This document shows positions 45,510 through 57,500 of a DNA stretch of 64,000 nucleotides, piece after piece (position 1 is the stretch's first letter; each line of letters begins with the position of its first letter). The DNA comes from Phoenix dactylifera (lineage: Eukaryota; Streptophyta; Magnoliopsida; Arecales; Arecaceae), in assembly GCF_009389715.1 (NCBI RefSeq), contig NC_052407.1, forward strand, positions 3,537,154 to 3,601,153, in the 5' to 3' direction. The notes beneath the pieces were generated by a model. That model made no database searches. It worked only from the letters and a program-made list of their open reading frames with translations, and had not been told where the DNA came from. Position numbers and translations under genes: made by a program.

Positions 45510-47200
45510 TAGTGGCATTTCTGAGGACTTTTGAGCAGCTCTTTAGGAACTTCATCTGGAGAAGGAGTAGTGGTAGAGGCGGTATCCACTTATTGGCATG
45601 GAAGGTTGTGTGTCAGCCAATCAAGTTGAGAAGTTTGGGGGTGCAGTCATTGGTGGTAAGGTGGGAGGCTCTAGCGGCACGTCACGCAGCTACATTTATG
45701 CTAGAGCCCGATAGTATGTAGTCTTCGTTGATGAGGGCCAAGTATGGTCATTTGCTGCCGGGGACACGGGCGGGCCGTCACCATTCACCGGTCTGGAGCG
45801 AGATGTGTGCCAGAGCCGTGTCGGTGCTTTCGGAGATCAGATGGGCCATTGGGGACAGACGATCTATCGATATTTTGGAAGATAACTAGGTGCCAGAGCC
45901 ATGTCGGTGCTTTCGGAGATCAGATGGGCCATTAGGGACAGGCGATCTATCGATATTTTGGAGGACGACTGGGTGACTGAGCAGCTGATCAGTCGGTTGC
46001 TGACCATGGTGGATTTGGCGAGGTTGAGTGGATACAGAGTTTGTGACTTGCTGGACCCTGTTGGGGGTCAGTGGAGGACTGGGCTGATTCGGGAGGTTCT
46101 TGGGGAGCAGTTAGCAGAGTTAGTTATAGCTCTTCCGGTACCAGCCTAAAAGGAGCGTGACAGGTTAGTATGGATGCTATCAGGCCGGACGCGGGTACGA
46201 GCTAGGGATCTTCAGGCTTGATGCAGTAGGAAGCTAGCTCGGCAAATTGAGAGAGGATGGATTTGGAGGATGCGGGTTCACCCGCGTGTGGCGCTCTTCA
46301 TCTGGAAGATGGCATGGGGATGCCTACCTACCAGAAGTTTGCTAGCTCGGTGAGGAGTGCGGGTCACCCAGTTCTGTGAGGTGTATATGGAGATTGAGGA
46401 GACTATTGATCATGCTCTTTTGCAGTGCCCCCGGGTGAGGGAGATATGGAGTAGATCACCTATGCCCTTGCCTCAGGGGGTGGAGTCGGCACTGGATTTG
46501 ATCTACTCACTGAGAGTGTCTATGCAGAGTCCCAGACTCTAGGAGGGGGATCCTCATAGCATACCTAACTTATCATATCTGGTTGGACAAGAATGCTGGT
46601 ATATTTGAGGGTAGAAGGTCGCTTCCGATGATGGTGGTGGATAGAACTGTACTGCGGGCGAGGAAGGTTACCGTAGCTACCGCGTTATTCTCTACTGAGA
46701 TGGCCAGGGACATCTGAGGCACTTTTTCCACTGTTGTAGCGCCCAAGTTCACCCTTCTTTCTTGGGTGCCCCCACCCCGTGGTCATCTCAAAGTGAATTT
46801 CAATGGTAGTATGTCGGTGGATGGTGTATCAGGAGGTGTCAGATTCATGATCAGAGATTCTTTTGGCAGGTTGGTAGCAGCTGAGGGTCGATGCATGCTT
46901 GGGATCACTATTGTAGGGGCAGAGCTTCGGGCCGCATGGAAGGGGCTGTCATATGTGAGGAGGTCTCTTGGAGCCGAGAGGATGCATCTTGAGGGAGATT
47001 CTTCAGTAGTGATTGACTGGATTCGAGGTGTGGATAGATATGGTGATGGCCACCCTCTCATCAGAGAGGCTAGCAGGCTGGCTCGGAAGATGGGTGGCCT
47101 GCAGACAACACATGTGTTTTGGAAGGCGAACAGGGCAACAGACTAGGTCGCCTCCTTCGTCGCCCGACACTTCAGAAATTTTCTATAGACATCTACAAGA
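45510..47200 (+). mobile_element. 5'-truncated L1-type LINE, 1.7 kb
   Basis: Order on the plus strand: RT end (LFRNFIWRRSSGRGGIHLLA, VRWEALAARHAATFMLEPDS), connector (RWAIRDRRSIDILEDDWV), zinc-finger RVT (HPRVALFIWKMAWGCLPTR and EETIDHALLQCPRVREIW), and RNase H at 46766-47146 (LKVNFNGSMSVDGVSGGVRF, GAELRAAWKGLSYVRRSLGA, LEGDSSVVIDWIRGVD, FWKANRATD). The RNase H frame is long and little damaged. An 83-bp tandem duplication at 45807-45972 shifts the frame, and stops at about 45719, 46147 and 46540 break the rest. It is a close relative of the 24703-26840 copy. Confidence 0.88.
45807..45972. repeat. 83-bp tandem duplication inside the LINE
   Basis: GTGCCAGAGCC(G/A)TGTCGGTG begins at 45807 and again at 45890. 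The two 83-bp copies differ at only a handful of bases, and since 83 is not a multiple of three the duplication changes the frame. Confidence 0.93.
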
Positions 47201-48265
47201 GATATTCTCTCTCCTTTGTACGCTTTACTCTCTCATAATTTGGCAGGATGTACTTAAGTTAGAGCTATATAAAATGCCGTAAGTATGTAGATATTTGTTT
47301 TTTTCCCGAAAGCGAACGGGAAGAGGAAGGTGCCTCCTCCATTCTTATTGTTATAAAATATAATATATAAATGGGCACAGGTATGGATATTTCACAATGG
47401 TTGGGTTGGGAAGGCGTCGTACCATCCCCCATCTCTTATCGTGAGGGAAAAGGCTAGCTATTCTAGGTGGGTAGTACCAAGGATGAGACAAAGGTTCCAG
47501 TCAGTAGCCCCACTCCAAACTTCGGACTACAAGGACAGGCGAGAACAAATTTCGATTTGGCTCCCTTTTTTTTAATTTACGTTGCATGGCTCGGTGTCCT
47601 CGACGCAACATGCACGTCGTGTGGGAATTTTCCAACGAAGCTTTACACCTGAACTTGTGCGCCTCTTCCCCCTAATAAGCCTTTCTAAGAATACCGCGGT
47701 CTCCAACGCATAAACCACCAACTTTTCTAAGGTAAGCGAGTTTTGTAGATAGTGAAACCGTGGTCTTCCAGTCGGTGAGTAGAAAGGCCACTGGTTCAGA
47801 TGACATAATACATTTAAGTTTAAAGTGCAAATTAAAACTCTTACATGAATTTGCATCTTAAGCTCATCCAAATCAGCATGCTGGAGCAATTTTTGTAGGA
47901 TGACATAATTCACTTAAGTTTTTGTCAAATACCGTATTTGTCATCTTTCGTTCCACATGTATGTGCAGTAGGAAAATTCTTCCCATGCGGTAGGAAAATT
48001 CTTCCCAAAAACAAAAGTAGTTTTCAATCACAAGATGGCGCCATGTGTCATGAAGAAAGTGACATTCTGCTAATAAAAATAGAATTCAAGCAGATGATTT
48101 TGATTGCTTGACACGTTCTACGGCTCCAAATCCTATACAGTCGTTGAAGAGGTCGCTAGATTAAGAGTTCAAATTTATTTAAATCTAATCGCAAGTACCA
48201 CGATCGGTCCGTGATTAGCCTCATTAGGCTCACGTTATAGTGTCCTCTACTCCACATAGACAATG
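47200..48265. other. No gene seen
   Basis: Mixed sequence with a minus frame at 47572-47913 lacking any domain. TGACATAATNCANTTAAGTTT occurs twice (about 47800 and 47899) and GCGGTAGGAAAATTCTTCCCA partly repeats near 47970-48010; both are small local duplications. Confidence 0.4.
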
Positions 48266-48275
48266 TGCCGAATCT

Positions 48276-48530
48276 GCTCTGATATCATTTGTCGCAACCT
48301 AGGATCTCACCCAAAAAAATTATTCAGAAGGTATTTTTTGAATTTTTTAACCATGTATAAGTACCCAAGATCTATATAGTGCATAGCCGATGTAGAAACT
48401 AAATACACATCCACACGGATCCTCATATCTCTTCAATTCAAAGGCAAACATGAGAGGATCCAAACTCATAATCAAAGCACTCCATGTAAATGTAGCAAAT
48501 GGTTATGACCTGCATTATTAAAAAAAAAAA
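48276..48530 (-). mobile_element. LTR-retroelement fossil: primer-site-like motif plus part of an LTR
   Basis: The minus strand reads TGATATCAGAGC at 48287-48276, close to the initiator-tRNA-Met primer site TGGTATCAGAGC used by many plant LTR elements. It comes just after GCGACA, which would be the LTR end. The LTR remnant would extend from about 48290 to about 48530. No coding parts are seen. It is old, broken and probably non-autonomous; family unknown. Confidence 0.5.
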
Positions 48531-48534
48531 GTAT

Positions 48535-49985
48535 CATAAAATGATAATGAGTAAGGAAAAAGAACGTGTGTGATATGGAGATCAAATCTTTATGCGTACG
48601 TGTCCTCTAGTATTTAGTGACGAACAACCTAAAGGTGGTGGGCATCGCAGGAGAAACGGTCGGTGGAGCCGCAAACGCTACAAGACCCGGAAGACTCCGA
48701 GTTTTCAAGACGCTAAAATCCGTGGCTGTACGTCGTAAGTTCAGACGGCATGCGCTGAAGTAGTTGCTCCCATTTCCGTCCAACGGTCCAAGTCTCATTC
48801 CGTGACAATTAAATGAGCCTTTTTGACTTCCAAGTCCCAACTCCCAACTCCCGAACAAACATCGCAAGTTCGTTTAGAGAATCACTAACTACTTGGTGAT
48901 TCAGGGTGTAGTTAAGGATTTTTTTTAATGAAATGTGTCCCTTTTTTTATTTGAATATAAGTGAGCCGTAAGACTAGAAGTTACGTAATACACTCTAAAT
49001 AAAATAAACTCCAGCAGGTCCTCCAACAGCCAACTCCATCATATCTCGTGGATAGCCACTTAAAGCATTCATTAGCTGCATCAATGTGCAATATACTTCT
49101 GTTGAATAGCTAAACCATATGCTGCGGCATCATTTTCTTCTCTCTGAATGTGGGATATTTTGATCTAATCCAACAAGTTCAGGAGACATCATGTTTCATA
49201 TTTTGGAGCAAGACATTATGGTCAACCGAACTTGTAGGTAATGTAAGCCATCAAGTTCTTCACAATGAGATCCCATGGTCTAAAGCTTTGCATATTCATC
49301 TCTTTAGAAGTTAAATGGCTGGCTAGCTACTAGCTGAATCATGGACTCGTAAGCCTAGATCTAAACACACTAGCTAGACCTAATGTAACCTAAATATACA
49401 TTACAGATTGTATATAAAATTTTACAAATTCTTTCATGTACATTATTATTTTTTACATGTGCTACCATTGTTAAGCTGTGCCTCAATACTAAGTTAGAGT
49501 TCTTTTGAAGTTGAGTATTACTTATAAGCGGACTATTAGATATTAAGCACCAATTAATTACTTGTTTAGGATGATTAGGAAAGCATCTTTTGAACTCCAT
49601 CCTCACAATAAAAGTGAGGGCACAGTATTTTTCTTTTTTTCATTTCTCTTACTTCTACCTTTGATTTAACTGGACAAATTCGGTACACTCAATTGCATCT
49701 GAAGTGAAGGTCGTACTTCTACATGTACACGTAAAAGAGGCCGGTGCGGACCCACCAACAACCATGCATGTGATCTACATGTATGGGATTGTACATTAAA
49801 TGGGTGGCTTTGATGCGGCTCTCATTCATTTTCCCATTCGGATGCACAGCATAACATTAATGTGATAGTCCAATTCTTGCATCCATAATTGATACATGTA
49901 AAGGCAAAAAATATATATAACATAAAATATAGCAAAAAAGGACATGGAGAAGGCATGCAGCGTTGCTACCAGATGGGAAATTTTT
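48535..49985. other. Intergenic DNA, no gene seen
   Basis: A GC-richer stretch at 48600-48870 is open on the minus strand but matches no family. The remainder is AT-rich. No RNA gene found. Confidence 0.4.
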
Positions 49986-50009
49986 CCTATACTCCTTTTC
50001 TTGATATAT

Positions 50010-50462
50010 GGAAGTTGGTCGTTCTAGAATCATGGTAGCGGAAGGCTATCAGTTATTTGGCTATACGGTTTTTAGAGCGGAGCTGAGAGCTGCCTGAACG
50101 AATCTTCGACACGCTCAACGTGTGTTCTTAGCTAGTTCAGTCATTTTGGAGAGTGATTTGGCTACGGTCATTAGCTGAATCCAGAAGGGTCCGAGGGTCG
50201 TTGCTGTTGACCATCCCTTGATTCGCGATATCTGAATGACGGTGAAGGATGAAGAGGTCGTCCAGACAAAACATATGTTTAGAAAAGCTAATGGGATTGC
50301 AGATTGGATGGCCACGTATGTGGCTAACCATGCTAGCAGTACTCTGTAAGCGGAAAATGAAAAACTACCTCAGAAGCTCCGTAATATTTTGTTTTTTGAT
50401 TTTATTGGATGTATTTGTACATGTGTTGTATAAACCGCTCAATCTGAAAAAAAAAAATGTTG
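50010..50462 (+). mobile_element. LINE 3' end, RNase H remnant
   Basis: Pieces AELRAA, LATVIS, VAVDHPLIRDI, TKHMFRKANGIADWMATYVA and the tail ILFFDFIGCICTCVV precede an A-run at 50448-50457. Same plan as the other copies. Stops at the expected Trp/Gln positions show decay. Confidence 0.8.
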
Positions 50463-50499
50463 GTCATTAAATAAATGCTCATTTGAAATCAAATGTGAC

Positions 50500-50964
50500 A
50501 CTTGGTTGGACCACCGGAGGGGGATGACGGAGGGTATACGTGATCCCCAGACGTCAAATCTAAAGTGCCGCACGACACGGTTCCGGGCGGGGTTTGGTGG
50601 AGCCCCAAACACGGTTTTAAGCAGTCAGACTCGGATCCATTGCAGCCAGTGGTTTAGTTCTTTTTGACGCTCAAAAGTCGGCGGAAGAATGAAAGGGCGG
50701 TCCGACCAAGTCTAACTCACCGACCTTCGCACGAATCCACCGTCGGATCGCGCAATAGCCGATTGAGAGCCCTGCAGGTTGTTTAATGAGGGCGTTCTGA
50801 TTACTTTGAAACGTGTGCAAGGCGCGATCCAGCGGTCCACGTCGCGAAAGAAGATGAACCCTCCGTTCGCGTGAAAGAGACGACCCGAACCCGCCGGTGA
50901 GAACTCATGTTTCCCATGCGACGACCAAGTCTTGGAACTGGGAGGTGCTGCTGCTATACAAATA
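50500..50964 (+). promoter_or_regulatory. GC-rich promoter region of the small peptide gene
   Basis: GC content rises sharply at about 50500. A TATA-like TATACAAATA lies at 50955-50964, so transcription would start near 50990. From there no ATG occurs before the peptide start at 51169, which agrees with this being the core promoter. A TTGAC W-box core is present near 50667, but one short core means little by itself. Confidence 0.45.
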
Positions 50965-51102
50965 CTCGTTCCCCCCTCGTCTCCCTTCCACCATCCTCAA
51001 AGATCCTTGCGACGATCAAGTCCTCTTGGAACTGGGAGGTGCTGCTGCTATTCAAACACTCGTTCCCCCCCCGTCTCCCTTCCACCATCCTCAAAGATCC
51101 TT
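50918..51102. repeat. 91/94-bp tandem duplication across the core promoter and leader
   Basis: GCGACGA(C/T)CAAGTC begins at 50918 and 51009. Both copies continue through GGAACTGGGAGGTGCTGCTG and end CCATCCTCAAAGATCCTT. The first holds the TATA-like TATACAAATA; the second has CTATTCAAACA at the same place. Few differences indicate a recent event. Confidence 0.93.
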
Positions 51103-51168
51103 GGATATTTATCTCTGTCCTTATAGAAGGAAAGGCATACCCAAAGCTTGCACTCTTTTCTTGGTGCG

Positions 51169-51396
51169 ATGATGGGTCCTGGTGCAAAGCAGCTCGTTCT
51201 TCTGGTGCTGGTGATCTCCACCATGCAACCTCTTCTGGCAGCGAGGCCTCTATTGGGACAGCATTGGTGGCCGGAAGGGTATGCGGGTCTCTTGTTATCC
51301 AAGGCCTTCATGCGACGGTCCCTCACGCCACAGTCTGGACCTTCGAATTGCACTGGAAATCCCAGCAATCTTGGAGGCATTTGCCCACCACATTGA
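51169..51396 (+). CDS. Secreted cysteine-containing signalling peptide precursor, CTNIP/SCREW-like
   Basis: 75 aa from the ATG at 51169 (a second ATG follows at once). MMGPGAKQLVLLVLVISTMQ begins a clear signal peptide with likely cleavage after residues 24-26 (PLLAA). A variable middle with RR precedes the C-terminus SGPSNCTGNPSNLGGICPP, then H and stop. It has two cysteines only, a CT motif and Pro/Gly-rich spacing. That layout fits the CTNIP/SCREW phytocytokines as I remember them (secreted precursors with a conserved C-terminal CT...P...C segment, immune and water-loss signalling through an LRR receptor kinase). The SGPS word also recalls the PIP family. The gene is intronless in the visible part. 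Function is inferred from architecture. Confidence 0.6.
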   Translation: MMGPGAKQLVLLVLVISTMQPLLAARPLLGQHWWPEGYAGLLLSKAFMRRSLTPQSGPSNCTGNPSNLGGICPPH

Positions 51397-51399
51397 CCT

Positions 51400-52940
51400 T
51401 AACGTTTCACCTCAACTTGTACGTGGTGGTTGGGAGATATGTGGGTCTGAAGATGGGTGTGGGAGGGTGCTAGGTTTCTCAAGAACTCTAGGGGAGCTAG
51501 CTTGTGTACGTAGCTTCTAATGTTGGACTTGTGTTTTCCTTCTGTTTGATGTATTTGCGTAAGATTTAGCCTGTGTGTGAGGTAGTTCTAGCTTGATTTT
51601 TTCCGATGTACTAATTGACAAAATCATTGTTGATTCATTTTGGTTTGCAAGTGAGATAATTTCCAACAACCTTCTCGTTTGCTATTCAATATCCTCTTGT
51701 ACTGTGAATGGTATATTTGCGCGAAGAGATCTTTTTAAGTAGGGTATATTATTTGTGCTAATAGATCTTTCAAGTATATATGGGCTAGTATCCCCCTTTA
51801 CTTAATTTTTTTTTAAAAAAAACGCATGAGCTTGGATGTTGTATATGGTACCCTTTAGTTCAATCACCAAAGTTCTAGCCACGGAGCTCATGGAGCATTT
51901 TACACGTATTTCCAGACCCATAGCTTATAAATTATTTACATGAATACTCATTTTTCCTTGACTGAGACTTTACATAAACAATGTGCACTTAATATCCTCA
52001 CTTCATACATGAATTTATTGTAGTTATTATCAATAGGTCTCATATAAAAACCACTTAAGATATGTTTGGTTGGAAAGAAAACTGCTTGAAAATATGTTCT
52101 CTAAGAGATCTATTATTTATTTACTTTCTATTAAAAAAATAATAAAAGTTTTTCTAGAAAACTTTTTCATTTTCATGGAAAGTCCTACTTTTCCTATTAA
52201 TTTTCCATTCTTCCCCGGAAACAAAACAAACCTTTATTGAAAGAGTTCGTAATAACACAAAACAACTTCATCTTCTTTAGGCAATTAGGTGGCAATGATT
52301 TAGAATCATGACATTTGCAAATAATATGACAAAATAAACATTTTACTTGATTAAACGTTCTGCTTTTATCAGGCTATTTTGCACTGAAAGCTAAAAAATA
52401 TTAGGTTTGAAGAATTAACTTTTAATCAATCTAAAATCGTAAATAAAATTGAAATAATTGTAGAGTCGATCTAGATGTAATAGTTTGATGGTGGTCTCAT
52501 ATATGGATCCATGTTGATCCGAGGGAACTATGATGTTGGGCACCATTAATGCATGAGACTTGCTGCTGCGTAGTTTGACCTCTAATAACCTCGTAAAGAA
52601 TAATTAAAACATTATGATTATTTTTGTAGATTGATGTAATTTGCTAGATTTTTCTTGTGCTAATTTGACAGAAGCTGACACATTTTTATTGATGGCCATG
52701 ATAGCAAATGTCCAGTCTTCAACGCACATTAGTTAAGAAAATAGTTTGTGTTCATATGATCCCAAATTACAACATTGTTCCATTAGCTAAGATCAATGCT
52801 AAAATATCTACACCTGTTACACTTTGATAAATTTATGAACGCACTAGAAACTTTTTTTTTTTTTCTCTAGCAAAAAGCAAAAAAAACGCGCTAGAAACGT
52901 TTCATGAATACATGAATAATCAAAAGATACTTATTATATC
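51400..52940. other. 3' region of the peptide gene and intergenic DNA
   Basis: GC content falls away after about 51540. No further gene, RNA or named repeat found in the AT-rich remainder. Confidence 0.45.
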
Positions 52941-52941
52941 A

Positions 52942-52943
<2 letters not shown>

Positions 52944-52984
<41 letters not shown>

Positions 52985-53093
52985 AAGCAATATGGTGATA
53001 ATTTGGGATCACTACAGTTTAAACCCTAGATCTTACACAAATCAGATTTTTGGGGGAGAGGCGCCAACCAGTTGAGCTAGCAATTATTGGTTA
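52944..53093 (-). mobile_element. Short tRNA-derived SINE with a (GA)n tail
   Basis: The minus strand begins near 53093 with CAATAATTGCTAGCTCAACT and has an A-box-like TAGCTCAACTGGTTGGCG (53062-53079) and a degenerate B box GGTTTAAACTG (53015-53025). It ends in a (GA)n run, seen as (CT)n at 52945-52983. About 110 bp plus tail. The B box is weak, so an old tRNA pseudogene is the alternative. Confidence 0.5.
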
Positions 53094-53094
53094 T

Positions 53095-54100
53095 TCCCCA
53101 TCATATCAATTTTTTTAGAATAGATAAAATCAAAATAACTATAAAATTTATTTTATAGGTTGGTAGTTATTGCATAAATGTACACACATAGACTTTAGGG
53201 TGCTAACATTGGCAGGACAAAGTGTTTCACTAGTGTGGCAAACACCTAATCAAACTCCAAAGTATATGTATGTGTTGAAGCTCTAGCACCTAGAAATTGT
53301 TAATATTGCAAAAATAATATTTCTGAAAACTTTATAATAAGAAAATATTTAAAAATTAAAAGATTGAAAGCTTGCTTGGATCAAAGTGTATCAAAAAAAA
53401 AAAATACTACCTTAGGAAACGAAATTCGTCCCCTGGTGCAAGTCTATGGCAAGATCATCTCTAAGGCATAACAACCTTGCTTAGCTTAATCATCCTCTCA
53501 CAAACACAATCGTGTATAAGACTTGACCTGATCAACTCCTTCAATTACCTGTATGAAAAATTAGAAATACTAAAAAAGAGAATAGCAGGAAAAAAATCTA
53601 TTGAAAGGAAGAGGAAAAGGAAACTAAGTGGAATGTGATATAGGATATAGGACTAAGTTGTAAGGGGCCTTTGTATAGGCCCTATTGTTGTCGGAGAATC
53701 TTTTATGTGCCTCCCACACACACATGTACTCATCGAACATGCCTTGCTATGCGCATGTGCACGCCTGCTGGGCAAGCACATGCCCATGCATGCGATCACT
53801 AGCCCATCATCCTTAAAGCCCAACCTTGATTTGAATGAACCAGATATCTATAAATGCAAGTAAACATGGAACTACTAAAATCAAATTTTAAAACTGTTTG
53901 AATCACTTAAAAAAGAGAGAAAAAATAAAATTGAAAATAGAAAATTTAAAATTTCCAACACCACGGCCCATGGTTGCTGTTCTATTCGAACAGTCGAGGT
54001 TCGTGAATTTAAGAGTCATCGCATCCACACTTCTTGGGCCTAACAATTAGAGATGAACCATGCACGTAATTACATGGCTCAGGGGGTCCATCCATAATTG
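53095..54100. other. Intergenic DNA, no gene seen
   Basis: AT-rich with short A-runs. Around 53700-53800 are alternating CATG/GCATGC words, a short purine-pyrimidine alternation. No conserved frame. Confidence 0.45.
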
Positions 54101-54109
54101 ATTCTAACT

Positions 54110-54513
54110 AAACTTGAGGGTGACTGTAGGTGAAATCGATCCCCCAACCGAGTCCCCGTCGTAGAATAAGCATCCATCCTTGTCAAATATCGGAATATTA
54201 TTCCGGGATGCCACCTCAAAACCTCGTGCTTGGTCGCAAACTCCCATCACCGCCTGGTGAACTGACCGACCAGAGTACCCGCCCAACCGCCTGGCGACAC
54301 GACGCTGATATTGCCCGACAACACCGCTGGATATTATCCGCAGCGTAATCTCTCCGTAGATTAATCCCCTGGTAATTTTGCACCCCGTCCATCCGAATTT
54401 CCCAATTGACCTCCTTAATCAAATCCACCGAGAAAGAACGAATCCTCTCTGTCGCTCGCCCTCTTCTTCTGTTTTGTGGGGCTCTTTGAGGATTTTTTGA
54501 TTTGGGGAGGAAT
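54110..54513 (+). promoter_or_regulatory. Leader and proximal promoter of the START-domain gene
   Basis: CT-rich, GC-richer sequence ends in AGGAAT just before the ATG at 54514. An in-frame TTG upstream at 54502 is not needed, since ATG with GG after it is the better start. A minus frame across the region is a shadow. Confidence 0.5.
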
Positions 54514-57500
54514 ATGGGGGACATGTACACCAACATCGTGGATTTCATGCGGCGGCCGGCGGTGGTGGAGACGCTGATCGATATTTTGCTGTGCGCCGTG
54601 CCGATCTGGGTGGCGGTGATGATCGGGCTGGTGATTGGGTGGTCGTGGCGGCCGCGGTGGACGGGGCTGTTGTTCCTGGGGATGAGGAGCAAATTCCGGT
54701 TTCTGTGGACGGCTCCGCCGGGCCTCGGGGCCCGCCGGCTCTGGCTGGCGTTCACCGCCCTCTCAGCCTTCTCCGTGTGCCGGAAGCTCTGGTCCAGCTT
54801 CAAGGGGAAGGGCGAGGGGTCGCCGGCCCCGGAGGACTCGGCCTCCCGGCCGGCGGTTTCCATGTCGTCCGCGGACGAGGACGGTGGTGGTAGCTTCAGG
54901 TGGGTGTGAATTCCTTTTGGTTTCTTGTTTTTGGGTTGTTTTCTTTGATAAAATTATTTAATTTATGCATTTATGGGAATTAGGTAAGTGAATGTTGTGC
55001 AAAATAGAGGGTCCTTTCATGCTGAAAGAAAGATAAAGATCGGTAATTGAGTAATTTTTAGGAAAAATCCCGTTTTGTCTTAGTGGAGTTCTATATTCAT
55101 GTCTTTCTGTAATTCAAAGGTTTTTTTTTTTTTTTTTTTTTTTTGCGTGCGTGCGTGCGTGTGTCGCTGAATGCTGCTTAATCTTTTGAAGTCTGAGAAA
55201 ATTTGAATTGTAGAAAAACTAGGTTACAATACAAGAATTTATGTGTTTTTATATATATATTTTTTCCTATCTTAACTTTCTGTCTGAAAAGCAGAGGCTT
55301 TAATTAGGAACCCTGTCTTCTTGAAATGGGTTCACTTTAATATGCTTAAAGTCAAATTTTGTCTATATCGAATTATAAAGGTGAGACCAAAGACTGTTGG
55401 TGCGATGGGATTTCGAAGAGGGTAGAGATAATAGAAGTCGCTGGTTGAGTTATGAGACTACTCGGGCTTCATGCATATTGAGTAGAACCAGCAAATCATA
55501 TGATTGTGGTTCACAATTTTATGAGAGTTTCAAATGGGCCTCGTATCCTGGAAATGAAAACTTACCATTATGCTTTCGGTGTTTCTCTTGGGAGCGTGGG
55601 GACTTATTATAAAATCGTGAAGATTAATAATACAAGCAGTGGACAAGAGAGAGAAACTTGGAGAGAGAAGCAACTGGTCACTGCCGTGATGCTTTTCTTT
55701 ACAGTGAGATTCATGGGCCTAGAAATTGGTTGAGAGATTAGAACTTCATGCATGTACTATCCTTCTTTGCTTCAGTGGCCAGTATGAACTTATTTATGAA
55801 TGGATGATGCATCTTACTAAGTATTGAAGAGTATGTGACACAAATGAAATTGGACAGATTTTTATTGGAGGATGTGCATTGAAAACATCCTTATGATAGG
55901 ATAAGCAGTCATAAAACTTTGTTTAGTTCTTTAATGGAGCCTTCTCAACTTAAAATTTTGCTCTGATGCTGACCTCATTTGATAGGAAAAAGATGAAAAA
56001 GATTTCATTGATATTGATGATGATGGCCAATTATGTATTTCTGGATCAAGGCTCAGGCTCCAAACTGGGAGGAATGTGATCGAGGGAATCATATATTTCT
56101 TGAGGGGCATCTACTTCAAATAATCAGAATTAGTCCACTAGTTGATTACCTTTCCGGTCATTGTTTTGAAAAGTAGCCTCTTGGACTGCAGAGGCAGTCA
56201 CCCAAGCTTAGGTGGTCACCTGGCCATCCACTCAGTATCCAACCATTTTGGCAGCTTCTATATGTTGGTCGACCACTTTGCAAGAGCCTCCGTGGCCAGC
56301 CTAAGCATAAGCAACCCAAGGGCAACTAGGTTGCACAATATTGTGGAGTTGGCAAGGTATTAGGCATGGTTGTTAGGTGGATTAATAACTAATATCATTA
56401 ATGTTTAACAATGCATCGACTCATTTGAAGTATTTAACATGTTTCTGTTAAGATCAATTATCATTGTTACATAACAGGAAACATATCATTGTTACACTAA
56501 AATAAGTCCTTAAATAAATGTTAAAAATTCTATAATTTAGCTACTTCCTTTGATTTGTTGACTTAATTTAATTTTATATTATATTTACTATTGTGAATTT
56601 TTAATTCATGTTTTTTAGTACAATAAGTTTAAGTGATTGGCTTGGTGCTAAGCTATTTCTAGAGAACCTGCATATCTCAACCTCCATAAAAAATGTTTAG
56701 TTGAAGATATCCATATTCTAAATGTAATTTTTTGTCTAACTGCAGGAAATGTGTTTTTATATAATCCAAGGATGTTGTCACGAACCATCAATCTGACTTC
56801 AACACAATTAGTGTTGGACAGAATGCATTGTTTACGTTAGCTTTTTGATTCCTTCTAAGAAGATGTCTATGCATATTCTTTCCAACACCTGATGCCTTTT
56901 GGTTAGTTTAACATTGAATTGACTTAAGAATTCTGTCTCCATAGTTATGAATCGTGCTTGATGTATAGTTATGTTGATGAGCTTTATGTTTGAACTGGTC
57001 ATTCTCTGATGGAACCCATGTGTATTTCATTCGATGTTAACCAATGATCGATGGTTTAAGATGACTGAATCCCAGAGCTTTCAGTTTCGACACTCTTGGC
57101 CTTCAAGATTGATATCTCTAATGGTAATGTCCAGATCCTTCATGTTATATTCTGACCACCGTCATTGATTTAGTCTGGAAAGGGGATAAACCGTAGTTAT
57201 ACCTGGAATGTCTGCCAAACAGCCAAAACAAAGGGCTGGATTGTTGTACTTGATTGTTCTTGTCAGTGGTCTTTATCATGGGATAATGTGTTCCTTAGAT
57301 ATAGTGGAACAGAGCTATCCAGCTTCCAACTAACTTTTGAAATGACCAAAAGCTCCCTCCCTTAGCAAGAAGAGAAAAAGCAGTGGTGTACTTCTCTTTT
57401 TTAACCAAAATGTAACTAAACAACTTTACTGTGTTACTATGTAACTCATGGAATGCCGTACCGGCCCATACCGGCCGGTACGGGCCGGTACGTACCGGTC

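Noticed and set aside
48607-48867. 86-aa minus frame in a GC-richer patch
   Set aside because: No family match, no splice context, and no codon or domain support beyond openness.
50907-51473. 188-aa plus frame overlapping the peptide gene
   Set aside because: Its ATG lies upstream of the TATA-like box, it spans the tandem duplication, and the overlapping 75-aa frame has a signal peptide and a coherent C-terminus.
54216-54863. 215-aa minus-strand frame
   Set aside because: Shadow of exon 1 of the START gene in GC-rich DNA.
55397-55733. Two overlapping frames in START-gene intron 1
   Set aside because: No domain and no splice sites; the exon 1 to exon 2 junction works without them.
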